A stretch of DNA of 64,000 nucleotides from Actinokineospora bangkokensis (GTDB taxonomy: Bacteria; Actinomycetota; Actinomycetes; Mycobacteriales; Pseudonocardiaceae): NCBI RefSeq assembly GCF_001940455.1, contig NZ_MKQR01000009.1, positions 657,074-721,073 of the forward strand. The letters are read 5' to 3'. Under the pieces are notes generated by a model. It was not told the origin of the DNA. It saw only the letters and a list, made by a program, of their open reading frames with translations, and made no database searches. Shown piece by piece: positions 38,587-48,009 of this stretch. The position numbers and the translations under genes are program-made. Every line of letters starts with the position of its first letter. Within the stretch, counting starts at the first letter, position 1.

Positions 38587-41096
38587 ACACCCCACCCGCG
38601 GCCACCGTCCTGCTCGAACGCGACGACACCCTCGCCGCCTTGGCCCACCACGTCCACCGGCTCACCCTCGGCACCGGCGGCCACGTCCGCATCACCGGCG
38701 CCCCAGGCTCCGGGCGCACCGCCGTGCTCACCGCCGCCGCCGACCTGGCCGCCGCCGCGGGCCTGCCCGTCGCCTGGACCCGCTGCTACCCGACCGGCCC
38801 CCCGGACACCACCCACCCCACCACCGCAGGCCCGCACGTGCACCTGGTCGACGACGCCCACTGGGCACCCCCCACCACCGACCGCACCGCCGCAGGCCCG
38901 GTGCTGCTCATCACCGCCGAGACCCCCGAACTGCGCCACACCCCTCCGTCCACACCGGACACCGAACTGCACCTGCCACCCCTGACCCCCGGTGCCGCCG
39001 CCGAACTGCTGCGCCGCCACGGCCACCACCACCCCGGCACCGCCCACGCCGCCGCGGGCAACCCCGGCCTGCTCACCACCACCGCCACCCGCCACCACCC
39101 CGACGACCCCACACCTGACCAGCGCCCCACCCCGGAACAGCTCTGCGCCACCGCCCGCACCGAACGCGCCGAACGCCTCCTGCCCGGACTACCCCCACAC
39201 CTGCGCGCGGCACTCCAAGCCATCGCCGTCGGCGCGGGCCACTTCGACACCCCCGCACTCGCCACCCTCTGCGACACCACACCCCAGGCCACCACCCGAG
39301 CCGTGCACCACCTGCGCGCACTCGACCTGCTCCACCCCACCGACACCCGCACACCCCTGGCCCACCAGGTCCTCGCCCACATGGACCCCACCGACCGCGC
39401 CACCCTGCTCCACCGCGCCGCCACCCACTGCCACCACACCGGCGCACCCGCGGCCACCACCGCCGACCTCCTGCTCGGCGCACCCCCCACCGGCACCCCC
39501 TGGGCCGCGGCCACCCTCACCACCGCCGCCACCCACGCCCGCGCCGCCGGCGACCACCACCGCGCCACCACCCTGCTCACCCGCGCCCTGCGCGAACCCC
39601 TCGACCCCGACGCCCGCGCCCGCCTCCTGCTCGACCTCGCCGCCACCGAACTCGCCGCCCACCACCACGCAGGCCACCGGCACCTCACCCAAGTCCTGCG
39701 CGGCACCCCCGGCGAGCACACCGGCACCCACCGCGCCCACGCCGCCGACCTGCTCCTGGCCACCGGCGCCACCAGGACCGTGCGCCGCGAGGTCCCCACC
39801 GCCTTCGCCGCCCCCACCCTGTCCCTGGTCGACCGCAACCGCCTCCTCGCCACCTACTGGCTGGCCGACACCCTCGACCACGACCACCTCGGCTACCGCG
39901 CCACCACCACCCCACCCCTGCCCGAACGCCCCGCCGACCCCGACCTCGCCGCCACCGCCGCCCTGCGCCTGGCCCTGCGCGGCACCCGCCCCTCCCGCGT
40001 GCGCGGCCTCGCCCGCGCCGCCCTCGCCCACCCCGTCACCGACACCCTCATCAGCACCCAACTCGCCGCCGTCACCGCCCTGCACCTGACCGACGACCTC
40101 ACCGACGCCGCCCGCCGCGCCGACCAGCTCATCACCGAAGCCCACCGCCGCGGCACCCCCGCCCTGCTGCCCCGCGCCCTGCTCACCCGCGCCCGCACCG
40201 CCCTGGCCACCGGCGACCTGCGCACCGCCGAAGACCACCTCACCCACCTCGACACCCTCCTGCCACCCGGCACCGCCCACCCCGACCTGCACGCCGCCAC
40301 CGCCACCACCCGCGCCGAACTGCACCTGCTGCGCGGCCACACCGACCCCGCCCACACCGCACTGGCCACCGCCACCCCCACCGGCGGCACCCTCGCCGCC
40401 GCCGAACTCACCCACACCCGCGGCCTGCTCGCCGCCGCCCTCGGCCACCACCACGACGCCGTGGCCCACTTCCGCGAAGCGGGCAGGCACCTGGCCGCCG
40501 CGGGCTGGCACAACCCCCAGGTCCTCGCCTGGCGCGGCCACGCCGCCGCCAGCCTCACCGCACTCGGCCACCACGACGACGCCGCCGCCCTCACCGCCGA
40601 CGAACTCGCCGCCGCCGCCCACTGGGGCACCCCCACCGCCATCGGCACCGCCCACCTGCGCGCCGCCACCGCCCACCCCGACCCCGACACCGCCCGCGCC
40701 CACCTGCGCCACGCGGTCACCCTGCTCTCCCGCGGCGGCGCCCACCCCCCGCTGGCCACCGCCCTGCTCACCCTCGCCGAACTCGACCCCGACCCCCACC
40801 TCATCGACCGCGCCGCCACCCTCCTGCACCACCACAACCTCACCCACCTGACCCCCCGCCTGCACGCCCTCACCCAGCGCACCGGCCACACCCCCGCCCC
40901 CGACCGCCTCTCCCGCTCCCAGCGCACCGTCGCCGAACTCGCCGCCACCGGCGCCTCCAACGCCACCATCGCCGACCGGCTCGCCGTCACCAAGCGCACC
41001 GTCGAACTGCACCTCACCCAGGTCTACCGCAAGCTCGACATCCGGGGCAGGCACCAACTCCCCGGCGCCCTCGACGCCCACGGGGCCCGCGGATGA
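38583..41096 (+). CDS. LAL-family regulator 2, degenerate Walker A, probable CTG start
   Basis: 837 residues if translation begins at CTG 38583. No ATG or GTG lies in frame between the previous coding region and the conserved LLERDDTLAAL start of the ATPase domain. A strong GGAGG lies four bases upstream of the CTG, and the CTG overlaps the stop of regulator 1 (CTGA) as ATGA/GTGA overlaps do. Walker A reads GAPGSGRTAV, with Arg for the ATP-binding Lys. Walker B (HLVDDAHWAP) is retained. The C-terminal HTH (LSRSQRTVAELAATGASNATIADRLAV) is intact. ATP control is therefore probably altered. It overlaps regulator 3 by ATGA. Confidence 0.88.
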   Translation: MNTPPAATVLLERDDTLAALAHHVHRLTLGTGGHVRITGAPGSGRTAVLTAAADLAAAAGLPVAWTRCYPTGPPDTTHPTTAGPHVHLVDDAHWAPPTTDRTAAGPVLLITAETPELRHTPPSTPDTELHLPPLTPGAAAELLRRHGHHHPGTAHAAAGNPGLLTTTATRHHPDDPTPDQRPTPEQLCATARTERAERLLPGLPPHLRAALQAIAVGAGHFDTPALATLCDTTPQATTRAVHHLRALDLLHPTDTRTPLAHQVLAHMDPTDRATLLHRAATHCHHTGAPAATTADLLLGAPPTGTPWAAATLTTAATHARAAGDHHRATTLLTRALREPLDPDARARLLLDLAATELAAHHHAGHRHLTQVLRGTPGEHTGTHRAHAADLLLATGATRTVRREVPTAFAAPTLSLVDRNRLLATYWLADTLDHDHLGYRATTTPPLPERPADPDLAATAALRLALRGTRPSRVRGLARAALAHPVTDTLISTQLAAVTALHLTDDLTDAARRADQLITEAHRRGTPALLPRALLTRARTALATGDLRTAEDHLTHLDTLLPPGTAHPDLHAATATTRAELHLLRGHTDPAHTALATATPTGGTLAAAELTHTRGLLAAALGHHHDAVAHFREAGRHLAAAGWHNPQVLAWRGHAAASLTALGHHDDAAALTADELAAAAHWGTPTAIGTAHLRAATAHPDPDTARAHLRHAVTLLSRGGAHPPLATALLTLAELDPDPHLIDRAATLLHHHNLTHLTPRLHALTQRTGHTPAPDRLSRSQRTVAELAATGASNATIADRLAVTKRTVELHLTQVYRKLDIRGRHQLPGALDAHGARG

Positions 41097-43810
41097 CCAC
41101 CGTGCCCGCCGAACGCGACGCCGAAGCGGCCGCCCTGCGCGCCGCGCTGCGCGCCGCCCACGCGGGCACCGGCTCCCTCACCCTGGTCACCGGCCCCCTC
41201 GGCGCGGGCAAGTCCGCCCTGCTCGACCTCGCCGCCGACCTCGCCGACCACGACGGCGCCGACCTGCTCACCACCGCCGCCACCCCCACTGACCGCACCA
41301 CCGCGCTCACCACCGCCCGCCGCCTCCTCGGCCACCCCCACCACCCGGACCACCGGCCGACCGGCCACACCCCCGACCTCGCCGACCGCGCCACCGGCGA
41401 CCGCCCCGTCGTCGTCCTCGTCGACGACCTGCAATGGGCCGACCGCCCCTCCCTCGGCTGGCTGCGCCGCAGCACCGGCCACCGCCTCACCACCCTCCCC
41501 CTGGCCCTGGTCTGCGCCATCCGCGACGGCGACCCCGGCACCACCGACCCCGCCCTGCGCGACCTCACCGCCACCGCCACCACCCGACTGCGCCCCGCCC
41601 CCCTCAGCGAACCCGCCGTCGCCCGCCTCCTCGGCGTCCACGGCGACCTCGCCACCGCCTGCCACCACGCCACCGCGGGCAACCCCCTGCTCGTGCGCGC
41701 CCTCGCCCACGACCTCGCCCTGCACGGCACCCCCACCGACCCCCACCACCTCACCCACGGCCTCGCGGGCCGCAGCTGGTGGCTGCGCGAACGCGTCGCG
41801 GGCGCCCTGGCCACCCTCCCCGAGCACATGACCGCCTGCGTCCGCGCCCTCGCCGCCCTCGGCGACGACGCCACCACCGACCTGCTCGGCGAACTCACCA
41901 CCACCGACCCCGTCGCCACCACCGACACCCTCCACCAGCTCACCCGCCTCGGCCTGCTCGCCCCCGGCGACCCACCCCGCTTCACCGCCCCCCTCCTGCG
42001 CGCCGTCGTCGACGAACTCATGAGCGCCGACGACCACACCCGCTACCGCCTGCGCGCCGCCCACGCCCTGCACGACGCGGGCAGCCCACCCACCACCGTC
42101 GCCGAACACCTGCTCGCCACCACCCCCGACACCGACCCACCGTGGACAGCGGGGGAGCTGCGCGCCGCCGCCGACACCGCCCTGCACCACGGCCACCCCC
42201 ACCACGCCACCCGCTACCTGCGCCGCGCCCTGCACGCCGCCACCACCCCCACCGACCGCGCCCGCGCCCTGGTCGACCTCGCCGCCGCCGAAACCCGCCA
42301 CGACACCACCGCCGCCCACCGCCACCTCGCCCAAGCCCTCCCCGGCCTGCGCACCTGGCGCGACCGCGCCGAAGCACTCGCCCTGCTCCCGCTCACCGGC
42401 CTGCCCACCACCCCCGGCTCCCGCGCCGCCACCACCCTCACCGCCACCCACACCACCGCGACCACCACCGGCACCACCCGCACCGACCCCGCCCGCCGCG
42501 TCGAGGCCCGCCACTGGATCACCACCTCCGAGGACCCGACCACCACCACCGCCGCCCGCACCCGCCTCGACACCCTCGGCCCCGAACCCCCCGCCACCAC
42601 CACCGCCGACCGCGAACTGCTCACCGCCCTGCTCCACCGCTCCACCCTCGCCGCCCTGCACCCCGCCCCCACCCTCGCCACCCACGCCGAACGCGTCCTG
42701 CACCACGAACCCACCCAACGCCGCGACCCCACCGGCACCACCACCCTCGCCCTCACCACCCTGCTCGCCGCAGGGGCCCCCACCCCCGCGACCACCTGGC
42801 TCGACAGCGCCCTGCGCACCACCGACCACGATCACACCACCCCCACCGACCGCGCCGCCCTGCTCTGCCACCACGCCGCCGCCCTCGCCCAAGCAGGCAT
42901 GCACACCCCCGCCCGCGCCGCCGCCTGGCACGCCCTCGACCTCGCCCCCGACGGCCTGCGCACCCTCTCCGCGTTCCCCCTCGCCGCACTCGCCCCGGTC
43001 GCCATCACCACCCACGACCACCGCCTCGCCACCCACGTCCTCACCCTCTGCACCCACCACACCGACCACACCGCGGGCCTGCACCTGCGCGCCACCACCC
43101 TCATGCTGCGCGCCACCACCGCCGCCCGCACCGACCCCCGCACCGCCCTGGAACACCTCACCACCTGCGGCGCCCTGCTCACCGCCGCGGGCTGGGACAA
43201 CCCCGTCCTGTTCCCCTGGCGCCCCTGGGCCGCCCGCCAGCACCACGCCCTCGGCGACCCCGGCTCCGCCCGCGCCCTCGCCGACGACGACCTCGACCGC
43301 GCCCGCCACTGGGCCGCCCCCACCGCCCTCGGCCGCGCCCTGCGCGTCCGCGCCGCCCTCGCACCCCCCACCGAGGCCACCGACCTGCTCGACGAGGCCA
43401 TCACCACCCTGCGCCCCGCCCACGACCCCCTCGGCCTGGCCCTCGCCCTGCTCGACCGCGCCAGGGCAGCGGGGGAGGGGCCCACCACCGGCGACCACAC
43501 CCGCGAAGCCCTCACCCTCGCCCAGGCCTGCGGCGCCGACTGGCTCGCCGCCCGCGCCCGCCGCCTCGGCGCCCCCGCCGACCACCCCCCACCCCGCCCC
43601 GCCACCGCGCTCAGCGACACCGAGCGACGAGTGGCCGAATTCGCCGTGAACGGCCTGTCCAACGAACGCATCGCCGCAGAACTAGGTGTTTCCCGGAGAA
43701 CGGTGGAAAAGCACTTGACCAGCTGTTACCGCAAACTCGGCGTATCCCGGCGCACGGAACTGGTTTCAGCACCGGGGCTGGGTGAGCCAGGACACCCCGA
43801 CGGTCGGTGA
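41093..43810 (+). CDS. LAL-family regulator 3
   Basis: 905 residues. Walker A GPLGAGKSAL and Walker B VLVDDLQWAD are intact. An unusually His/Thr/Ala-rich helical middle section is followed by a LuxR HTH (LSDTERRVAEFAVNGLSNERIAAELGV). The ATG overlaps the previous stop (ATGA), so all three LAL genes form one translationally coupled unit. Codons in this stretch end almost always in C. A proline-rich linker precedes the HTH. Confidence 0.93.
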   Translation: MTTVPAERDAEAAALRAALRAAHAGTGSLTLVTGPLGAGKSALLDLAADLADHDGADLLTTAATPTDRTTALTTARRLLGHPHHPDHRPTGHTPDLADRATGDRPVVVLVDDLQWADRPSLGWLRRSTGHRLTTLPLALVCAIRDGDPGTTDPALRDLTATATTRLRPAPLSEPAVARLLGVHGDLATACHHATAGNPLLVRALAHDLALHGTPTDPHHLTHGLAGRSWWLRERVAGALATLPEHMTACVRALAALGDDATTDLLGELTTTDPVATTDTLHQLTRLGLLAPGDPPRFTAPLLRAVVDELMSADDHTRYRLRAAHALHDAGSPPTTVAEHLLATTPDTDPPWTAGELRAAADTALHHGHPHHATRYLRRALHAATTPTDRARALVDLAAAETRHDTTAAHRHLAQALPGLRTWRDRAEALALLPLTGLPTTPGSRAATTLTATHTTATTTGTTRTDPARRVEARHWITTSEDPTTTTAARTRLDTLGPEPPATTTADRELLTALLHRSTLAALHPAPTLATHAERVLHHEPTQRRDPTGTTTLALTTLLAAGAPTPATTWLDSALRTTDHDHTTPTDRAALLCHHAAALAQAGMHTPARAAAWHALDLAPDGLRTLSAFPLAALAPVAITTHDHRLATHVLTLCTHHTDHTAGLHLRATTLMLRATTAARTDPRTALEHLTTCGALLTAAGWDNPVLFPWRPWAARQHHALGDPGSARALADDDLDRARHWAAPTALGRALRVRAALAPPTEATDLLDEAITTLRPAHDPLGLALALLDRARAAGEGPTTGDHTREALTLAQACGADWLAARARRLGAPADHPPPRPATALSDTERRVAEFAVNGLSNERIAAELGVSRRTVEKHLTSCYRKLGVSRRTELVSAPGLGEPGHPDGR

Positions 43811-44202
43811 CCACCGATGTCCACACCAGACACCCGAGTTCCCGCGAACGGACCCCCGCCCGTCGCAGCCCGTGACCACCCCGCCCCCAACCCTGCGGCC
43901 ACACCGCCCCCGCACCACCGATCCACCGGCATCACCGCAGGCAAACCCCCCTTTCCGCCGCCCACCGGTACGGGTACCGAAGCCCGCCCCACCGCACTCC
44001 GCACCTCGACCGCACCTACCCCAGTGTTAGGCACCGCCCCCCGGAATTCGTTGACCACAAAAAGGCAAATGACTACGTTCAGTTCAGTTGGTTCGTTATT
44101 GACCCACCTTCCCGGGCCGGCGAAGTCCCCAGGGAGGACCAGTCCACGCCTGGTGCGGACACCACGCGGCCACAAGCGAAGCGAGTGGGGGAGGCATTCT
44201 TC
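43811..44202. promoter_or_regulatory. Promoter region of the PAS-LuxR gene
   Basis: 392 bases without a convincing gene. TTGACC (44051-44056), a 17-nt spacer and TACGTT (44074-44079) make an almost ideal vegetative-sigma promoter. It gives a leader of about 115-120 nt before ATG 44203. TTCAG repeats (44079-44088) follow the -10. GGGGGAGG before the start is the ribosome site. Confidence 0.75.
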
Positions 44203-44928
44203 ATGAGTGCGGTCATGGACACGACTTCCGCGCAGATCGAACGCCACAACGTCGAACGCCACAGCACCGAACGCCACACACCGGACCGGCCCGGCACCGA
44301 GCGCAAACCCGGCCACGAACGCAGGCCCACCGCCGACATGGCCGACGTCTGCATCGCCAACCTCGACCGCGACCTGCGCGTCATCGAGGCCAACGGCGGC
44401 TTCCTCTACCAGTTCGGCCGCAGCGCCGCCGAGGTCTGCGGCCGCGACTTCCGCGACCTGGTCCACCCCAGCGTCGAACAGGTCGTCGTCCAGCAGCTCA
44501 CCCGGCTCGGCGAGAACCGCCACGACCGCTTCTCCGCCCGCCTGGTCGGCCTGCGCCCCGACGACGGCGTCTTCTTCGGCGACCTCACCGGCATGGCCGT
44601 GCGCGCCGACAACGGCCAGGTCAGCAAGATCGTCCTGCTCATGCGCCCCGACCGCGGCGGCGAACCCCAACGCCAGAGCACCACCCGCAGGCGCCCCCTC
44701 AGCGAGATCGACGCCCGCGTCCTCGAAGGCATCGCCGCGGGCAACACCACCGTCCAACTCGCCGCCAAGCTCTTCCTCAGCCGCCAGGGCATCGAGTACC
44801 ACGTCGCCGCGATGCTCCGCACCTTCAAGTCCCCCAACCGCTCCGCACTGGTCGCCAAGGCCTACTCCGAAGGCATCCTGCGCATCGGCCACTGGCCCCC
44901 GCAGGTCACCACCGACCACGTCGCCTGA
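44203..44928 (+). CDS. PAS-LuxR transcriptional activator, PimM type
   Basis: 241 residues. ATG 44203 has GGGGGAGG nine bases upstream. An N-terminal arginine/histidine-rich tail repeats ERH (about 12-45) and is absent from short family members. A PAS domain (about 50-155; NLDRDLRVIEANGGFLYQFG) precedes a LuxR HTH. The C-terminal GIEYHVAAMLR, PNRSALVAKAYSEGIL and WPPQV are hallmarks of the PimM/AmphRIV group. Members bind CTVGGGAWWTCCCBAG and activate macrolide genes. Matching sites lie upstream of GT1, GT3, the GH172 gene and the fused GT, so this is the likely direct activator of product glycosylation. A terminator follows. Confidence 0.94.
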   Translation: MSAVMDTTSAQIERHNVERHSTERHTPDRPGTERKPGHERRPTADMADVCIANLDRDLRVIEANGGFLYQFGRSAAEVCGRDFRDLVHPSVEQVVVQQLTRLGENRHDRFSARLVGLRPDDGVFFGDLTGMAVRADNGQVSKIVLLMRPDRGGEPQRQSTTRRRPLSEIDARVLEGIAAGNTTVQLAAKLFLSRQGIEYHVAAMLRTFKSPNRSALVAKAYSEGILRIGHWPPQVTTDHVA

Positions 44929-44949
44929 CACCCACAACCCCACACACCA

Positions 44950-44980
44950 CACCCCCGGGCCCCACGCGGACCCGGGGGTG
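44950..44980 (+). terminator. Terminator after the PAS-LuxR gene
   Basis: A perfect 10-bp stem (44950-44959 with 44971-44980, 11-nt loop), all GC except the outer A-T pair, 21 bases after the stop. It marks the edge of the macrolide cluster. Confidence 0.75.
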
Positions 44981-45045
44981 CCCGTGCGCCCGGAAACCGC
45001 CTACCGTGACCACACCACACCCAGCGCACCCCCAGGACGGACACC

Positions 45046-45447
45046 ATGCCCACCGGGCTCACCAAGGACGCCGGCTGGCAGATCGGCGTCTCCCGCACCC
45101 TGCCCCACCCCCTCCCCGCCGTCTGGGACCTGCTCACCAGCCCCCACGGCCTCGCCACCTGGGTCGGCCCCGGCACCACCCTGCCCCCCAACCCCACCCG
45201 CACCACCCGGTACACCACCGACGGCGACACCGGGGGAGAGGTCCGCGGCTACCGCCACCACGACCGCATCCGCCTCACCCACGGCACCACCACCATCCAG
45301 ACCACCGTCCGCGCCACCCCCACCGGCACCACCCTGCGCTTCCACCAGGAACACCTCACCGACGCCGACCACCGCGAACGCCAACGCACCCACTGGCAGC
45401 ACGTCATCGACCGCCTCGCCACCGCCCTGGACAACCCCCCGACCTGA
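45046..45447 (+). CDS. SRPBCC (START/AHSA1-like) domain protein
   Basis: 133 residues covering one SRPBCC domain. SRTLPHPLPAVWDLLTSPHGLATWVG starts the fold, a central beta sheet follows, and the long C-terminal helix is HWQHVIDRLATAL. TACCGT at 45002-45007 may be its -10. Such proteins bind hydrophobic ligands or act as stress-related AHSA1-like factors; the ligand is unknown. Confidence 0.85.
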   Translation: MPTGLTKDAGWQIGVSRTLPHPLPAVWDLLTSPHGLATWVGPGTTLPPNPTRTTRYTTDGDTGGEVRGYRHHDRIRLTHGTTTIQTTVRATPTGTTLRFHQEHLTDADHRERQRTHWQHVIDRLATALDNPPT

Positions 45448-45506
45448 CCCGCCCACACCAACCCCGCAGAACACCCCACCCTGAACACAGCCGCGCCAGC
45501 CGCCAC

Positions 45507-45998
45507 CTACCCCCGCCGGAACCACCGACGCCGCCGCGCCCCAAACCCCACAGACTCAGCCCCCACCACCCGAGACCGCTCCCGAGCCGCCTCCTCCTCA
45601 GCCCGCACCCGTTCCCGCGCCACCACCCACCCCGCCAACGCCTCCTCCTCATCCACGAACCGCACCACCACCGGACCCGTCCCCGTCCGCATCCACTGGT
45701 CGATGCGCTCGTTCAACTCCCGCACCACCGCCCGCGCCTCCGACTCCACCCGCACCCCCGCCAACCGCTCGGGCAACAACTCCACCTCCCGCCGCAACCG
45801 CAACTGCGGCGGCAACATCTCCCGCCGCGCCTCACCACCCTCCCGCCGCACCAGGTTCGCCAACCAATCCCCGGAATCCCGCGGCAACGGCTTGCCCGAA
45901 CCAGCCAACCCGTCGAACTCCCCGCGCTCGCGCGCCTCCCGGATCTGGCTGTCCACCCACGTCTCGAAATCCATGTGCCCCGGCTTGCGCCGCACCAC
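45507..45998 (-). CDS. DUF1992 (DnaJ-C28-like) domain protein
   Basis: 163 residues from GTG 45998, which has GGAGG eight bases upstream; ATG 45974 would be shorter. The motif WVDSQIREARERGEFDGLAGSGKPL is diagnostic of DUF1992, found in bacterial proteins and in human DNAJC28. The rest is charged and helical. Molecular role unknown. The neighbourhood is ordinary chromosomal DNA. Confidence 0.87.
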   Translation of the reverse strand: MVRRKPGHMDFETWVDSQIREARERGEFDGLAGSGKPLPRDSGDWLANLVRREGGEARREMLPPQLRLRREVELLPERLAGVRVESEARAVVRELNERIDQWMRTGTGPVVVRFVDEEEALAGWVVARERVRAEEEAARERSRVVGAESVGFGARRRRWFRRG

Positions 45999-46050
45999 AC
46001 CAACCACCTCCCACCACCGATGCTACCCACCCACCACCCCCCGAACCCGC

Positions 46051-46986
46051 CTAGCGCAACGCACCCAGCGGACCCCACTCCGCCAACCCCAACCCCGACT
46101 CGAACCGCCGCTCCACACCCGACACCGGGTCCCGGAACTCCAACACCCGCGCCAACAACTGCAACGGCCGCGAGAAGTCGTCCAACGCCTGCTCCCGCAA
46201 CACCGGGTAGAAGTCGTCGTTCACGATCGGCACCCCCAACGACGCCATGTGCAACCTCAACTGGTGCGTCCGCCCCGTCGCAGGCGTCAACCGGTACAAC
46301 CCCCGACCACCCCGCACACCCACCAACTCCACCCGCGACTCCGCGTTCGGCTCACCCGCCACCTCCGCCGCCTGGATCACCCCCCGCTCCTTCTCGATCC
46401 GCGACCGCACCACCCGCGGCAGCACCAACCCACCGTCCACCGGCGCCACCGCCGCGTACTCCTTGAACACCCGCCGATCCCGGAACAACGTCTGGTACCT
46501 GCCCCGCAGCTCCCGCCGCACCACGAACAGCAACAACCCCGCCGTCACCCGGTCCAACCGGTGCGCAGGCGACAACTCCGGGATCCCCAACTGCCGCCGC
46601 ACCCGCACCAATGCCGTCTCCACCACGTGCCTGCCCCGCGGGATCGACGCCAGGAAGTGCGGCTTGTCCACCACCACGACCTCGTCGTCCTGGTGCACCA
46701 CCGACACCTCGAACGGCACCGGCACCTCCACCGGCAGGTCCCGGTGGAACCACACGAACAACCCCGGCACGAACGGGTCAGCGGGGGAGACCGGCCCCTC
46801 CTGCGTCACCACCCGCCCCTCCACCAGCATCTGATCGATCCGCCCCGGGTCCACCCGCGGCAACCGCTCCACCAGGTGGTCCCGCACCGTCGCCCACGAC
46901 CCCTCATCGGGCAACCGCAACCGCGCAGCGTCCAACCCGTGCCGCTGGGGGAGAGGTGACCTGAGCTTGCGACGACCCACCCCCAC
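46051..46986 (-). CDS. RluA-family RNA pseudouridine synthase
   Basis: 311 residues. The catalytic HRLDRVTAGLLLF with its Asp, the upstream VVVDKPHFLASIP and the C-terminal TGRTHQLRLHMASLGVPIVND are the three RluA motifs. An N-terminal region includes an S4-like segment (IDQMLVEGRVV). It isomerises uridines in rRNA or tRNA; the target base cannot be named. GTG start. Confidence 0.93.
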   Translation of the reverse strand: MGVGRRKLRSPLPQRHGLDAARLRLPDEGSWATVRDHLVERLPRVDPGRIDQMLVEGRVVTQEGPVSPADPFVPGLFVWFHRDLPVEVPVPFEVSVVHQDDEVVVVDKPHFLASIPRGRHVVETALVRVRRQLGIPELSPAHRLDRVTAGLLLFVVRRELRGRYQTLFRDRRVFKEYAAVAPVDGGLVLPRVVRSRIEKERGVIQAAEVAGEPNAESRVELVGVRGGRGLYRLTPATGRTHQLRLHMASLGVPIVNDDFYPVLREQALDDFSRPLQLLARVLEFRDPVSGVERRFESGLGLAEWGPLGALR

Positions 46987-47016
46987 GAGGCTAGTGGCCC
47001 GCCCACCACCCGCCCC

Positions 47017-48009
47017 CTAGCCCCCGTCCTCTCCCTCGCCGTCCTCCTGGCCGCCCGCCAACCCCTCCAACACCCGGTAAGTCCGGTTCGACGCCGCCGC
47101 CGCCCGCCGCTCCCGCCCTGTCGCATCGATGTAGCCCTGCGAGGTGTTCAGGCTCGCGTGCCCCAGCAGCACCATGATCTCCACCGCGTTCGCCCCGTCC
47201 TCGGCCAACCGCGTCGCGAACGTGTGCCGCAACGCGTGCAGGTTCGCCCCCGCGGGCACCCGGTCGTGCAACCCCGCCTGCCGGAAGCACTGCTTCACCA
47301 GGTAGTCCAACGCACCCCGCCCGATCCCCGCCCCGTCCGACCCCAGCACCAGCGGGTCCTCCGCCGACCACCGCGACGCCGGGAACCGCCGCTCGCACGA
47401 GGACAGGTACGCCGCGATCACCCGCTCCAGCGGCGGCTCGATCGGGATCGACCGCTCCCGGTTCGCCTTGCCGTGCACGTACACCCGCCGCTCACCCGGG
47501 CGCCCCACCACCGACGACCGCCTCAGCGCCCGGATCTCCGAGGCCCGCAACCCCGCCACCAACCCCAGCGCCAGCACCAGCAGGTCCCGCTCCGGCCACG
47601 GCACCCGCGCCCGCCGCGCCCCACCCGCGATCGCCGACAGCAGCTGCTCCGGCGTCGACTCGCCGCGCAGCGGCTTGGGGGAGAGGGGCCCCGGCCGCGG
47701 CCGCCCGATCGCGCCCATCGGGTTCCCACCAGCCAACCCGTCGGCCACGCAGAACTGGAAGAACTGGTTCCACGTCGACCACGCCCGCGCCACCGAGCTC
47801 TTCGCGTGCGTGTCCGCGAACGCCCCGAACGCCTCGCGCAGCACCTGGGCGCTGACCTGCTCCAGCTCGACGTCCTCGGTGCCCAGCGCGGCGACCAGGT
47901 GGGCGGTGACCCCGGCCAGGTCCCGGCGGTAGGCGGCGGTGGTGTGCGGGGAGTCCTTGCGCGGCCGCCGGGCCACGAAGAACGCGTCCTGCGCGTCGAT
48001 CAACCTCAC
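47017..48009 (-). CDS. Tyrosine site-specific recombinase, Xer-like
   Basis: 330 residues, slightly longer than XerC/XerD (about 300). An N-terminal SAM-like core-binding domain (1-105) precedes the catalytic domain. All catalytic residues are visible: Arg in ASEIRALR, Lys in HGKANRERSIPI, His and Arg in HALRHTFAT, His in LLGHASL, and the Tyr in SQGYID. GTG start. It lies beside two dif-like sites: a perfectly symmetric one 76 bases upstream of its start and the canonical dif 0.35 kb upstream. No excisionase, phage or transposon genes accompany it. I read it as a chromosomal Xer-type enzyme acting at one or both sites; an orphan integrase is the alternative. Confidence 0.92.
   Translation of the reverse strand: MRLIDAQDAFFVARRPRKDSPHTTAAYRRDLAGVTAHLVAALGTEDVELEQVSAQVLREAFGAFADTHAKSSVARAWSTWNQFFQFCVADGLAGGNPMGAIGRPRPGPLSPKPLRGESTPEQLLSAIAGGARRARVPWPERDLLVLALGLVAGLRASEIRALRRSSVVGRPGERRVYVHGKANRERSIPIEPPLERVIAAYLSSCERRFPASRWSAEDPLVLGSDGAGIGRGALDYLVKQCFRQAGLHDRVPAGANLHALRHTFATRLAEDGANAVEIMVLLGHASLNTSQGYIDATGRERRAAAASNRTYRVLEGLAGGQEDGEGEDGG

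Noticed and set aside
43817-44206. 129-codon frame ending in an ATGA overlap with the PAS-LuxR gene
   Set aside because: It runs through the TTGACC-N17-TACGTT promoter, has a low-complexity Pro/Thr composition and no recognisable domain.
47017-48009. Recombinase as part of an integrated phage or ICE
   Set aside because: No tRNA, excisionase, replication, transfer or phage gene nearby. The dif context explains it better.
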